A stretch of DNA of 64,000 nt from Chryseobacterium lactis (lineage in GTDB: Bacteria > Bacteroidota > Bacteroidia > Flavobacteriales > Weeksellaceae), in NCBI RefSeq assembly GCF_003815875.1, contig NZ_CP033924.1, positions 2,480,001 to 2,544,000 of the forward strand. Direction: 5' to 3'. The notes under the pieces are model-generated. The model made no database searches, was not told where the DNA came from, and saw nothing but the letters and a program-made list of their open reading frames with translations. A program made the translations under genes and the position numbers. This document shows, in pieces, positions 55,513 through 64,000 of the stretch (within the stretch, counting starts at the first letter, position 1; every line of letters starts with the position of its first letter).

Positions 55513-56688
55513 ATGAGACCAATGGAAGAGCGCAGAATCCTTGAAGAGTTAAAGATCGTTCCGCTTCTGACGAAGTTTGTCAGAGGAGAGCATATGACTG
55601 TCCTTGAAGAAAAAACTATTGAGATCTGGCTCAACAAGAGCAGTGCGAACCGTGCTTTCTTTGAGCAATTACAAGATAAAGAGCACGTTGCTCGGGAACT
55701 TCTAAAAAGGGATGCTGCAGGTGCCACGACTTCCTCAGAACTTCAAAAATTGCATGGTCTGTTGAAGAAACGTCAATCCCACTATAAGCGGGTTATTATC
55801 TGGACATCAGCTGCTGCGATATTGTTGTTTTTTTCTATGACTATACTTCTTTACAGGTATTCTCAGTACAGAAATTTCATGGATGAAGCGATCAAGGTTG
55901 CAACGGCTGACATTGATCCCGGGAAGGAGCAGGCTACGTTGAGCTTTGAAAATGGTAAATCCGTGGAGCTAAAGGGTAAACCCATCAGGACAGATAGCAA
56001 TGGAACATTTTATTCGGATGGGACTTCAATAGCAGAGAATACCGTGCAGTTTGCCACTCTTTCAACACCGAGGAAAGGGCAGTACAAAATGACTTTACCG
56101 GATGGCACAAAGGTATTTTTGAATGCTGAATCATCTTTGAAGTTTCCGACCCAGTTTACGGAAAATAGGAGAGAAGTTGAGTTAACGGGAGAAGGCTATT
56201 TTGAAGTAACCCATGATATAAAAAAACCTTTTATTGTTACCACAAGAGGACAAAAGCTTAAAGTTCTTGGTACAAAATTCAATGTAAGTTCCTATGAAAA
56301 TGAAACTGCAATCCTGACCACGCTTATCAGTGGCAGTGTTGAGCTTACAAATTCACAGAACAATACTCCAGTGATCTTAAAACCGGGACAACAAGGTAAG
56401 CTGCTATCTCTATCTTCGATATTTTTGGTAGATAATGTGGATACAGAGGTATTTACAGCATGGACTTCAAATGATTTTCATTTTGATGGCACACCTTTAA
56501 AAGAGGTCTTTAAACAGCTTGAGCGCTGGTATGACGTTGATGTTGATTACAAGAAAGTGCCCAATGTTAGAGTACATGGTACTATAAGCAGAGAAAAGAA
56601 ATTATCAACTGTTCTTTACACATTGCAACAGATAACTGATTTACAATTTAAATTGACAGGAAGGAGGATTGAGGTAGACAATAACTAA
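55513..56688 (+). CDS. FecR-family anti-sigma factor, module 2
   Basis: 391 residues: a cytoplasmic part, one membrane helix (about 95-115), and a periplasmic FecR domain (TLPDGTKVFLNAESSLKFP, TGEGYFEVTHDIKKPFIVTT), ending in a domain that faces the STN of SusC. Longer than the module 1 protein. Typical Bacteroidota FecR of SusCD loci. Confidence 0.92.
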   Translation: MRPMEERRILEELKIVPLLTKFVRGEHMTVLEEKTIEIWLNKSSANRAFFEQLQDKEHVARELLKRDAAGATTSSELQKLHGLLKKRQSHYKRVIIWTSAAAILLFFSMTILLYRYSQYRNFMDEAIKVATADIDPGKEQATLSFENGKSVELKGKPIRTDSNGTFYSDGTSIAENTVQFATLSTPRKGQYKMTLPDGTKVFLNAESSLKFPTQFTENRREVELTGEGYFEVTHDIKKPFIVTTRGQKLKVLGTKFNVSSYENETAILTTLISGSVELTNSQNNTPVILKPGQQGKLLSLSSIFLVDNVDTEVFTAWTSNDFHFDGTPLKEVFKQLERWYDVDVDYKKVPNVRVHGTISREKKLSTVLYTLQQITDLQFKLTGRRIEVDNN

Positions 56689-56718
56689 TTACTGTTTCAT
56701 ATGTTGGCCTGAAAATAT

Positions 56719-56742
56719 GCCGGAGTGTTAGCGCACTCCGGC
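56719..56742. promoter_or_regulatory. GC-rich hairpin in the susC leader, module 2
   Basis: GCCGGAGTG (56719-56727) pairs perfectly with CACTCCGGC (56734-56742) around a 6-base loop, in the fecR-susC gap. No T-tract follows. The same place in module 1 also carries a hairpin with a different sequence. Confidence 0.6.
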
Positions 56743-56805
56743 GATCGGGTCTTACATTAAAGGTTTCCAGCAACGAAAACTAAATTTTTAACCCTACACA
56801 AATCT

Positions 56806-59800
56806 ATGAAAAAAGATCATTTTTCCCACGCGGAAAATATACCCATCTCATTGGATATATTTTTCAGGAGAAAACTACTGCACATTGGCATAAGGAGCAG
56901 CCTTTTCTTTATGCTACTTGCATGTGGTACAGCAATCAAGGCGCAACGGATTAGCCTTACATTGCAAAAAGCACCTCTTAAAACCGCGATTTCGGAAATC
57001 CGTAAAGTTACCAAGTATGATTTTGCCTATAATGACGACCTACTAAAAAAGGTCGGGCCCATCACTGTTGATTTAAGAAATGCTACTTTAGAAGAGACTC
57101 TAAGTTCACTCTTTGCTAACCAGCCTATTGAATTTCAAATCGCAGACGGTGTAATTATTTTAAAAGAACGTAAAACTTCTGGTCAGAAGAATGTTCCGAT
57201 TTCAAAAAAAAAGGAAACAATAAAAGGAAGGGTCGTTGATGAAAGCGGTAATCCGCTTGCGGGTGCTACGGTACAGGTTAAGGGAACCAACTTTATTACG
57301 ACTTCCGATGGAACAGGAGCGTTTGAGATTCCAGATGAATTCTCTGAATTTAACCTGCGAATATCCTATTTGGGATATGCACAGATTGAAGTAGCAGCTA
57401 AAAATGCTGGCAGAATTGTACTGACTACAAATGACAACCGGATCGAAGAGGTGAGTGTTGTCGCCAGTGGATATCAGTCCATACCGAAGGAAAGGGCTAC
57501 AGGTTCCTTTTCAAAGGTAGATAATGCGACTTTTAACCGTCAGGTTTCTACTGATGTAATCAGTAGATTAAAGGGAATAGCACCATCAATTTTATTTGAT
57601 GAACGTTCAGGAAGCCCCAAGCTTACTATCCGTGGTCAGGCTACTATCTTTGGCAACGATCAGCCTTTGATCGTTGTTGACAATTTTCCGTATGAAGGCG
57701 ATATCAACAACATCAATCCGAACGATATTGAGGATATTGATATTTTGAAAGATGCTGCTGCCGCGTCAATCTGGGGCGTAAGGGCAGGTAATGGTGTGAT
57801 CGTGATTAAAACTAAAAAAGGACGAGCAGACCAGCCGATGAACATAGGTTTTACTTCTAATGTTACGATAGGACAGAAACCTGACCTGAACTATATTCCA
57901 CAGATCAAACCCACTGACTTCATTGATATTGAAAAGATGCTTTTTGAAAAGGGCTTTTACAATACTATTATTAGTAATACGTCCGCAAATAGACCTTATT
58001 CTCCAGTAGTTAGTATTCTTAATGACCAAAAAAAAGGTCTTTTATCAGCTGATCAGGCAAATGCACAAATTGACGCTCTTCGTAGTGGAGACCTGCGAAG
58101 AGATATGAGTAAATACTTGTATCAACAAAGTGTAAAACAACAGTATGCCTTAAATCTTAACGGAGGTACAAATAAATATACCTACTATTTTTCAGCAGGT
58201 TTAGATAAAAACCAAAATTCAGAAAAAGGGAACGGCTTTAGCCGTGTGAGCCTTAACAGCAATCAAGTTTTTCGCCCTATTGAAAAACTTGAAATTTCTG
58301 CAAGTCTTTCATACAACCAAAATAATCAATCTACCTCTAATGTAGTGTCAATGCTTAATAATATGGGGCAAGAGCTGATGTATCCCTACGCAAGATTGGT
58401 TGATGATGATGTGAAACCGGCGATACTTACAAAAGATCATAGTATTGTGCTGAAGGAAAAAGCACTCAATGCAGGCTTGTTAAATTGGGATTTTGTTCCG
58501 TTGGAAGAATTAAAATTACAAGATAATAAGTTCAAGCAATCCGAAATGCGGTTAAATGCTGCGGTTAAGTATTCAATTATACCGTCATTGTCAGCAGAAG
58601 TCCGATTCCAATATGAAAATCAACAAGGAAGGCGCAGGAATTTTTTTGACCAGGCTTCTTATGTGATGCGAGATCAAATTAATAGGTTTACATCTTTTAA
58701 TAATGGTGTTTTGACTCGAAATATTCCACTAGGTGGGAGACTTGATAATACAAATGGAGAACTTTCCGCATTAAATGGACGTTTTCAAATGAACTTTGAT
58801 AAAAAATGGAACAAGCACCAAGTCAATGCTATTGGTGGTTTTGAGATTAGAGAAGCAAAAGCCAACAGTAATAGTTCCAGACAATATGGTTTTGATCCGA
58901 ATGTTGGTTCAAGTGTGCTAGTAGATTATTTAACACGATTTAGTCAATATGGTAAAGGGGGTTCTTCTCTTATCCCAAACAATGACAGCTATTCGGCAAC
59001 TGTTGATCGAATTCGATCATATTATATGAATGGTGCTTATAATTATGATTTGAGATATGTTATTTCTGCAAGTGCGAGGATCGATCAGTCAAATTTATTT
59101 GGTGTTTCAACTAATCAAAAATCAGTTCCCTTGTGGTCAGTTGGCTCAAAATGGAATTTATCAAAAGAGCAATTCTATAATATTGATTGGTTGCCAGTAT
59201 TGAGCTTTAGAACAACAATCGGCTTTAGCGGAAATGTAGACAGAACTATTACAGCATTTACGACTGCTAAGTATCTTACTAATTCGACCAATGGCTTGCC
59301 AAGCGCTGAGTTACAGAACCCACCAAATAAGAATTTAAGATGGGAAAAAAATAGAATGTGGAATATAGGATTTGATTTTGCTGCAAGACAAAATGCCTTA
59401 TCAGGGAGTATAGAGTATTTTCAACGTAAAGGTTCGGACCTTATTGGTAATGGGGAGATCGATCCTACTACTGGATATATCTCTTATCGTGGTAACTTGG
59501 CTAACATGAAAGGGAAAGGAATAGACATTGAACTTCACTCAATAAATATAAACAAGCCTAATTTTAAATGGAATACAACATTTCTTTTCTCTTATGCCTT
59601 GGATAGGGTGACAAAATACCAAAAGCAAACCAGTCTTTCTAACTTTGTTGATGATAGTTATAGAATTTTACGATTAACATCTGGCTATACTCCCGTGGTT
59701 GGGAAGCCACTTTTTAGTATTTATTCTTATCCATTTGCCGGTTTAAATGCTGAAGATGGTCAGGTTCAAGGTTTATTGAACGGACTACCTTCGAAAGAAT

Positions 59801-60345
59801 ACTCAAAGATCACGCAATATTTAGCTGAAAATCCCGAAAATAATCTGGTTTATAATGGGAACGCTCTACCTCCTTACTTCGGAGCCATAAGAAACACAAT
59901 TACATCATATGGAATTGAGTTATCATTTAATATAACATACCGATTTGGCTACTATTTCCGTCGTAATTCCATTATGTATAGTTCTCTTTATAGTACATAT
60001 TACACGCATGGTGATTACTATAATAGATGGAAAAAGCCTGGTGATGAAGCTACGACAAATGTTCCAGCTATGATTTACCCAGGGAACGGAGTTGCCGATA
60101 ATTATTACAAAAATTCAGAAGTACTTATTGGAAAAGGAGACCATATAAGGCTTCAAGATATTTCATTAGCATATAATGTCGGCAATTCGTTTCTTAAGAA
60201 ACACAACTTAAATAATCTGAAATTTTTTACTTACATAAGTAATCTCGGTATTATTTGGAAGAAAGATAAATCCGGATTAGATCCCGATTTTCCGAGCAAC
60301 AAACCTATTAGGACAATAGCATTTGGGTTGAATTGTAATTTCTAA
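56806..60345 (+). CDS. SusC/RagA-family TonB-dependent transporter, module 2
   Basis: 1179 residues. Unlike module 1 the N-terminus has a long cytosolic leader, a membrane segment (about 27-45) acting as the signal, an STN domain (about 50-120), a carboxypeptidase-regulatory domain (about 138-205: KGRVVDESGNPLAGATVQVKG), a plug (about 225-345: DIDILKDAAAASIWGVRAGNGVIVIKT) and a beta barrel ending in FGLNCNF with C-terminal Phe. It imports an unknown ligand and reports it to FecR. Confidence 0.93.
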   Translation: MKKDHFSHAENIPISLDIFFRRKLLHIGIRSSLFFMLLACGTAIKAQRISLTLQKAPLKTAISEIRKVTKYDFAYNDDLLKKVGPITVDLRNATLEETLSSLFANQPIEFQIADGVIILKERKTSGQKNVPISKKKETIKGRVVDESGNPLAGATVQVKGTNFITTSDGTGAFEIPDEFSEFNLRISYLGYAQIEVAAKNAGRIVLTTNDNRIEEVSVVASGYQSIPKERATGSFSKVDNATFNRQVSTDVISRLKGIAPSILFDERSGSPKLTIRGQATIFGNDQPLIVVDNFPYEGDINNINPNDIEDIDILKDAAAASIWGVRAGNGVIVIKTKKGRADQPMNIGFTSNVTIGQKPDLNYIPQIKPTDFIDIEKMLFEKGFYNTIISNTSANRPYSPVVSILNDQKKGLLSADQANAQIDALRSGDLRRDMSKYLYQQSVKQQYALNLNGGTNKYTYYFSAGLDKNQNSEKGNGFSRVSLNSNQVFRPIEKLEISASLSYNQNNQSTSNVVSMLNNMGQELMYPYARLVDDDVKPAILTKDHSIVLKEKALNAGLLNWDFVPLEELKLQDNKFKQSEMRLNAAVKYSIIPSLSAEVRFQYENQQGRRRNFFDQASYVMRDQINRFTSFNNGVLTRNIPLGGRLDNTNGELSALNGRFQMNFDKKWNKHQVNAIGGFEIREAKANSNSSRQYGFDPNVGSSVLVDYLTRFSQYGKGGSSLIPNNDSYSATVDRIRSYYMNGAYNYDLRYVISASARIDQSNLFGVSTNQKSVPLWSVGSKWNLSKEQFYNIDWLPVLSFRTTIGFSGNVDRTITAFTTAKYLTNSTNGLPSAELQNPPNKNLRWEKNRMWNIGFDFAARQNALSGSIEYFQRKGSDLIGNGEIDPTTGYISYRGNLANMKGKGIDIELHSININKPNFKWNTTFLFSYALDRVTKYQKQTSLSNFVDDSYRILRLTSGYTPVVGKPLFSIYSYPFAGLNAEDGQVQGLLNGLPSKEYSKITQYLAENPENNLVYNGNALPPYFGAIRNTITSYGIELSFNITYRFGYYFRRNSIMYSSLYSTYYTHGDYYNRWKKPGDEATTNVPAMIYPGNGVADNYYKNSEVLIGKGDHIRLQDISLAYNVGNSFLKKHNLNNLKFFTYISNLGIIWKKDKSGLDPDFPSNKPIRTIAFGLNCNF

Positions 60346-60351
60346 AAAAAA

Positions 60352-61719
60352 ATGATTATGAATAAGTTAGTTAGATATATTCTTTCATTTGCCTCTCTAT
60401 ACCTTACTGTTTCCTGCAATAAAGGTTGGCTTGAAGAAAAAAGAGATATAAAATTAATAGTTCCCACTACTTTAAACGACATGAATCTACTATTGAATGC
60501 AGATGTATTCCAAAGTGATGGACGTGGTGCAACTGAAACCTCCTGCGATGATTATGAATTTACACCAGAGCAATATAATGCGCTTTATAATGCGTTTGAT
60601 AGAGATTTGGTTATTTGGAAAACGGAGGAATTTCCAAAGTTTGGCATTTTGGTATGGGATGAGTGGGACATGGCGTATTCGCAAATTCAAGTTTGCAATG
60701 TAGTGCTTAACGGTTTGTCAAAAATTAACCGTACAAGTAGTAATAAAGAACAATATGATAAGATCAAAGGCACTGCATTGTATCACAGGGCTAAACAGTT
60801 CTTAAATCTTGCGTTAACGTTTTGTAATTACTATGACGATAATACTGCGGAAACCGATTTAGGTATTCCTCTCAAATTAACTGAGGATATCGATGAAATT
60901 GTTGACAGAGGTAGTCTAAAGAATACCTACGAACGAATTGTTTCGGACTTAAAAGAATCTACAATTCTTTTACCTTCTGTCTCGACATTAAATACTCAGA
61001 TTGCAAAAGCAGGTGCATATGGCTTACTTGCTAGAACTTATTTATACATGGACAATTATAAGCAAGCATCTTCGAACGCTGATTCAAGTTTTAAATATCA
61101 CACTTATATAGAAAATTTGAACAAAGTCGATTTGGCCAGCGATTATCCGTTCAATGATGTTTCGAAGGAAATTCATATTTATAGCATGCAAAGTAAATAT
61201 TCTCCAAATGGAATTACTGGCAGAATGAGCCAGTCACTTATTGAAAGTTATGATACTAATGACCTTAGAAAACACGTTTTCTTTAAGTTACAATCTGATG
61301 GGAAGTATACGTTTAAAGGGAGTTTTACTGGGCAGCTCTTTTCAGGAACATCCACGGGGGAGATCCTATTAATAGGTGCAGAATGTCGAGCAAGGCTTGG
61401 CGATTTGGATGGAGCGCTGGAAAAGATAAAATTATTATTACAGAACCGTTTTAAAGCAGGTACCACAATTTCTATGCCTGCAAAAAACAACCATGATGTT
61501 TTGAGCTCTATTTTATTAGAACGCCGAAAAGAGCTAGTTACAAGAGGTCTTCGTTGGCAAGATCTCAAAAGATTAAATAGAGATGTCAAATTCGCACAAA
61601 CCCTAATTAGAAGAATTGGTGAAAATATTTACACACTTCCCCCAAATGATCCACGGTATATTATGCGAATCCCGCAATACATAATAAATTATAATCACAT
61701 TGCTCAGAATTCTTACTAA
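60352..61719 (+). CDS. SusD/RagB-family lipoprotein, module 2
   Basis: 455 residues. Lipobox with Cys22 (LTVSC) and helical TPR-like body with a C-terminal LERRKELVTRGLRWQDLKRL block, typical of SusD/RagB. Start at ATG 60352 or 60358. It lies six bases after the SusC stop and is co-transcribed. Ligand unknown. Confidence 0.92.
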   Translation: MIMNKLVRYILSFASLYLTVSCNKGWLEEKRDIKLIVPTTLNDMNLLLNADVFQSDGRGATETSCDDYEFTPEQYNALYNAFDRDLVIWKTEEFPKFGILVWDEWDMAYSQIQVCNVVLNGLSKINRTSSNKEQYDKIKGTALYHRAKQFLNLALTFCNYYDDNTAETDLGIPLKLTEDIDEIVDRGSLKNTYERIVSDLKESTILLPSVSTLNTQIAKAGAYGLLARTYLYMDNYKQASSNADSSFKYHTYIENLNKVDLASDYPFNDVSKEIHIYSMQSKYSPNGITGRMSQSLIESYDTNDLRKHVFFKLQSDGKYTFKGSFTGQLFSGTSTGEILLIGAECRARLGDLDGALEKIKLLLQNRFKAGTTISMPAKNNHDVLSSILLERRKELVTRGLRWQDLKRLNRDVKFAQTLIRRIGENIYTLPPNDPRYIMRIPQYIINYNHIAQNSY

Positions 61720-61726
61720 ATAACAC

Positions 61727-63175
61727 ATGATGAAAATACTAAGCGTAATTTCCATTTTAGTATGTTGGTCTATGCTTTCTCGCTCTCAAACCAAAATTAC
61801 TGGGTTTGTAAAAGATGCTGTTTCTGATCCCAAAGAATTGGTTCTTACCGTATATGATCCTTTCTCAATATCTCAGCCCCAAATTATAGAAGATACGATT
61901 CGGACAACTAAAGGTTATTTTAATTTTTCGATAAAAATTCAGAAACAAATGATAGTAGGGATTGAATTAAATGGTAATTCCATTTTTTTTCCTGGAACAT
62001 TTGAACTTCTGGTGTCCCCGAATGACAGTTTGAATATTATTATTCCGGATAGCAAAAAACTAGGCTTATTAAATCTTGAAATTGCTGGAAAAGGTGTTGA
62101 AAAAGTTGACTTAACAAAGAATATGCTTCGGAAAATCTTGGGAATTTATAAGACTGACCCTAGATATGAGGAGCAAAGTCTACTATTCAAGTTTTTAACA
62201 ACGGATAAAAAACTTGATGCTATAGATTCAGAAATCAATACTTTCCAAAGTATTTCAAAAAAAGATGCAAGCGTGATTAAGACAGAGCAATATGCCAATA
62301 TTTTAAAAGGTCTATTTATTAGTGCGATGAGGAGTGATGATGATTCTTTGAATGTATATTTTAATAAATTTATTGTTCAAAAGAAAAGAATGAAGCCATT
62401 TCTTGAAGGCGAGAATATATTTTATGCAGGTGGAACCTTACTATCGGAGTATATGCTCCTTAATGAATTTAAAAATCCAATTTTATCTGTTGGAGATCGT
62501 TACAAAATTGATAATGCACATGCTTATTGTAAATTAATTATTAAATATTTTGGAAAGAGAGTAGAGGTTAAAAATTATTTGCTATCAAATTTTATGATTT
62601 CATATTTAAATTCTAAAATCTTTAATAAAACGAGCGAAGAACTATACAACTTCTATCTAAAAAATACCGATAATAACAATCCTTTCTTAATCGAGGTCGC
62701 CAATAGTTACCTTCGTTCGAAACAAACATTACAAGTTGGTAAGCCTTTTTTTAATTTTAATCTTTCAGATACAGTTGGTAATTTACATTCGCTGACTGAT
62801 TTTCGAGGTAAAGTGTTAATTATTGACTTTTGGTTCACGGGTTGCAGCGGCTGTAGACAAATGGCTCCGGCATTGGATTATATCGAGAAAACACTAAATG
62901 ATCAGGATTTTAAATTTATTTCAATTAATGTCGATAAAAAAGAGACCTGGCTTAAAGGTATTGGACAATATAGTAGTAAAAGTTCTTTACAGTTATATAC
63001 TATGGAAGAAAAATTTCATCATCCTATGATTAAATCATTAAATATTTTAGGATACCCAACTTTATTTGTTGTCGATGGAAGGGGAAATTTTGGAGGTATC
63101 CCACCTGATCCTCGAAGTAATCAAACCGATTTTATTGAGTTCATAAAAAATATGAAAAATGAGGTCGCTAAATAA
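61727..63175 (+). CDS. TlpA-like thioredoxin-fold periplasmic protein
   Basis: 482 residues. Signal peptide (about 1-20) and a long N-terminal domain of unknown type (to about 330), then a thioredoxin/AhpC-TSA domain (GKVLIIDFWFTGCSGCRQMAP) with the active-site pair Cys373-x-x-Cys376 and a cis-Pro YPTLFVV motif near 446. It should act in thiol reduction or disulfide exchange in the periplasm. It occupies the place taken by the S9 peptidase in module 1. Confidence 0.87.
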   Translation: MMKILSVISILVCWSMLSRSQTKITGFVKDAVSDPKELVLTVYDPFSISQPQIIEDTIRTTKGYFNFSIKIQKQMIVGIELNGNSIFFPGTFELLVSPNDSLNIIIPDSKKLGLLNLEIAGKGVEKVDLTKNMLRKILGIYKTDPRYEEQSLLFKFLTTDKKLDAIDSEINTFQSISKKDASVIKTEQYANILKGLFISAMRSDDDSLNVYFNKFIVQKKRMKPFLEGENIFYAGGTLLSEYMLLNEFKNPILSVGDRYKIDNAHAYCKLIIKYFGKRVEVKNYLLSNFMISYLNSKIFNKTSEELYNFYLKNTDNNNPFLIEVANSYLRSKQTLQVGKPFFNFNLSDTVGNLHSLTDFRGKVLIIDFWFTGCSGCRQMAPALDYIEKTLNDQDFKFISINVDKKETWLKGIGQYSSKSSLQLYTMEEKFHHPMIKSLNILGYPTLFVVDGRGNFGGIPPDPRSNQTDFIEFIKNMKNEVAK

Positions 63176-63190
63176 GCGACCTCCATTTTC
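63161..63190. terminator. Bidirectional stem between convergent genes
   Basis: Nine-bp stem GAGGTCGCT (63161-63169) with AGCGACCTC (63175-63183), 5-base loop, moderate T content after. It overlaps the tlpA stop and the convergent DUF6520 gene end, matching the arrangement in module 1. Confidence 0.7.
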
Positions 63191-63448
63191 CTATGGTCTT
63201 GCACCATTTCTTTTATGATTTTCAGTTGGCTGTCCAGTTTCGATATTATACTCTTGCGAGCATAAATTGGGGCTGGTTGGTTGACATAGGTTGGTACCGC
63301 TGACCTGAGGTCCCATCGATCCGTCTGGATTGACGTAAAAGTCAGCAACTGAATCTTCTTTCTCTTGGTTTGCCGGAGCAAAAGAGAATGCTGCGAAACT
63401 TCCGATTGCAATTGCTGCAACTCCTAATGTAATTCTTAGTGATTTCAT
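63191..63448 (-). CDS. DUF6520-family small secreted peptide, two cysteines
   Basis: 85 residues, the same length as the first copy. A signal peptide (about 1-24, FAAFSFA) precedes a polar region with Cys at TNLC and PNLC. The sequence matches the DUF6520 plan. It follows a MauE-like gene on the same strand. Function unknown; export and redox maturation inferred. Confidence 0.75.
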   Translation of the reverse strand: MKSLRITLGVAAIAIGSFAAFSFAPANQEKEDSVADFYVNPDGSMGPQVSGTNLCQPTSPNLCSQEYNIETGQPTENHKRNGARP

Positions 63449-63494
63449 GATGTTTGGTGCTTTTATAAATCAAAAAGCTAAACTTTAGTTTTTT

Positions 63495-63529
63495 GCCTAC
63501 TCTTTGTTTCAGGTTTTCGGCTACCCCTG
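63495..63529 (-). promoter_or_regulatory. Conserved 35-nt RNA-like motif in the DUF6520 leader, copy 2
   Basis: On the minus strand CAGG pairs with CCTG around a loop that carries AGCCGAAAA, followed by GAGTAGGC. Same length and core as copy 1, but with a compensated stem (CAGG/CCTG against AGGG/CCCT). It lies between the MauE-like and DUF6520 genes. Confidence 0.6.
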
Positions 63530-63542
63530 TCTGGTTATTAGT

Positions 63543-63992
63543 TTAGTTATAAGTGGTCTGAACACTATTGTGTGGGGCTCGCCTTAGCGAAAAAAAAGTG
63601 ATCAGACCAATGATATTAATTGCAAGGGCAATGAAATTAAAATACAGTTGGTCGTTCCAGTTCATACCTTTAAAAACTGCAATGCACGAGCACGGAATGC
63701 TTGGTGCAAATTTTAAAATATAAATGAGATACGCGGTATAAAGGATCATGACAGAGAGGGAAGTTAATAATCCCAGTCTTCTCCAGTTCTTGTTTAGCAG
63801 CAGTATAACAATCCCGAGGTGTACAGCCTGTAAAACATAAGGTAAGACTGCCCCTCCTGCAGACAATAGGTAAGCACCTTTAATCTGCCTATTGAACGTG
63901 TCGAAATCAAAGATTTTACTGGCGAATGTATACGCCCATACAAGAATGAGGATAAATATGATCAGTTCTGAAATGATATTCTTAATTCTCAT
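63543..63992 (-). CDS. MauE/DoxX-like redox membrane protein, short form
   Basis: 149 residues with four membrane helices (about 8-27, 45-66, 72-94 and 118-138) and the Cys101-x-Cys103 pair (IPCSCIAVFKGMNW) at the loop that also carries Cys-x-Cys in the module 1 protein. It lacks the beta-rich C-terminal domain. The ATG lies eight bases from the window edge, so its promoter is outside. It and the DUF6520 gene form the operon that converges on module 2. Confidence 0.8.
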   Translation of the reverse strand: MRIKNIISELIIFILILVWAYTFASKIFDFDTFNRQIKGAYLLSAGGAVLPYVLQAVHLGIVILLLNKNWRRLGLLTSLSVMILYTAYLIYILKFAPSIPCSCIAVFKGMNWNDQLYFNFIALAINIIGLITFFSLRRAPHNSVQTTYN

Positions 63993-64000
63993 GATGTGAT

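Noticed and set aside
1..64000. CRISPR arrays, tRNA or rRNA genes
   Set aside because: No regularly spaced repeats or conserved RNA gene sequences were seen anywhere in the window.

Overview
The window reads as a stretch of a Bacteroidota genome, most likely family Sphingobacteriaceae (Sphingobacterium or Pedobacter type). Genus is an inference. The basis is AT-rich DNA, SusC/SusD pairs with ECF-sigma/FecR control, MauE plus DUF6520 peptide genes, and a Bacteroidota-type conjugation module of the CTnDOT family. No rRNA, tRNA or CRISPR array was recognised.

Bases 1-27500 are the core of an integrative conjugative element. On the left is the end of a very large helicase protein, then an ADP-ribosyltransferase-like protein. 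The coupling protein MobC is separated from relaxase MobB and accessory protein MobA by a 3.8 kb insert carrying a tyrosine recombinase, a PPP-type phosphatase and an aldo/keto reductase. Between mobA and traA lies a likely oriT region with a three-way-junction palindrome and an iteron-like repeat array. The transfer operon then runs rightward: traA (ParA), two DUF3408 genes, traD, three related unknown genes, traE, a Dam-like methylase, traF, traG, traI, traJ, traK, traL, traM, traN, traO and traQ, ending at a strong terminator. traG (VirB4 ATPase) is interrupted exactly inside its Walker A motif by a 50-nt hairpin sequence lying between two glycine codons. The layout recalls the translational bypass of T4 gene 60, but could also be a small mobile palindrome.

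Bases 27600-39100 hold an AraC-like regulator and the first of two mirror-image modules: an ECF sigma, FecR, SusC, SusD, S9 peptidase operon converging on a MauE-like membrane protein gene plus a small cysteine-containing DUF6520 peptide gene. Bases 54880-64000 hold the second module with the same convergent architecture, with a TlpA-like thioredoxin in place of the peptidase. Both DUF6520 genes are preceded by the same 35-nt RNA-like motif.

Bases 39700-54750 are accessory genes: a short secreted RHS-core toxin with a run of probable immunity genes, flanked by two related secreted Cys-His proteins; a mutagenic repair cassette (S24 repressor, Y-family polymerase, DnaE-type polymerase whose 3' end carries a dnaX-like slippery heptamer); a glycine-linker lipoprotein with two tandem small membrane proteins; and a nuclease-like protein.
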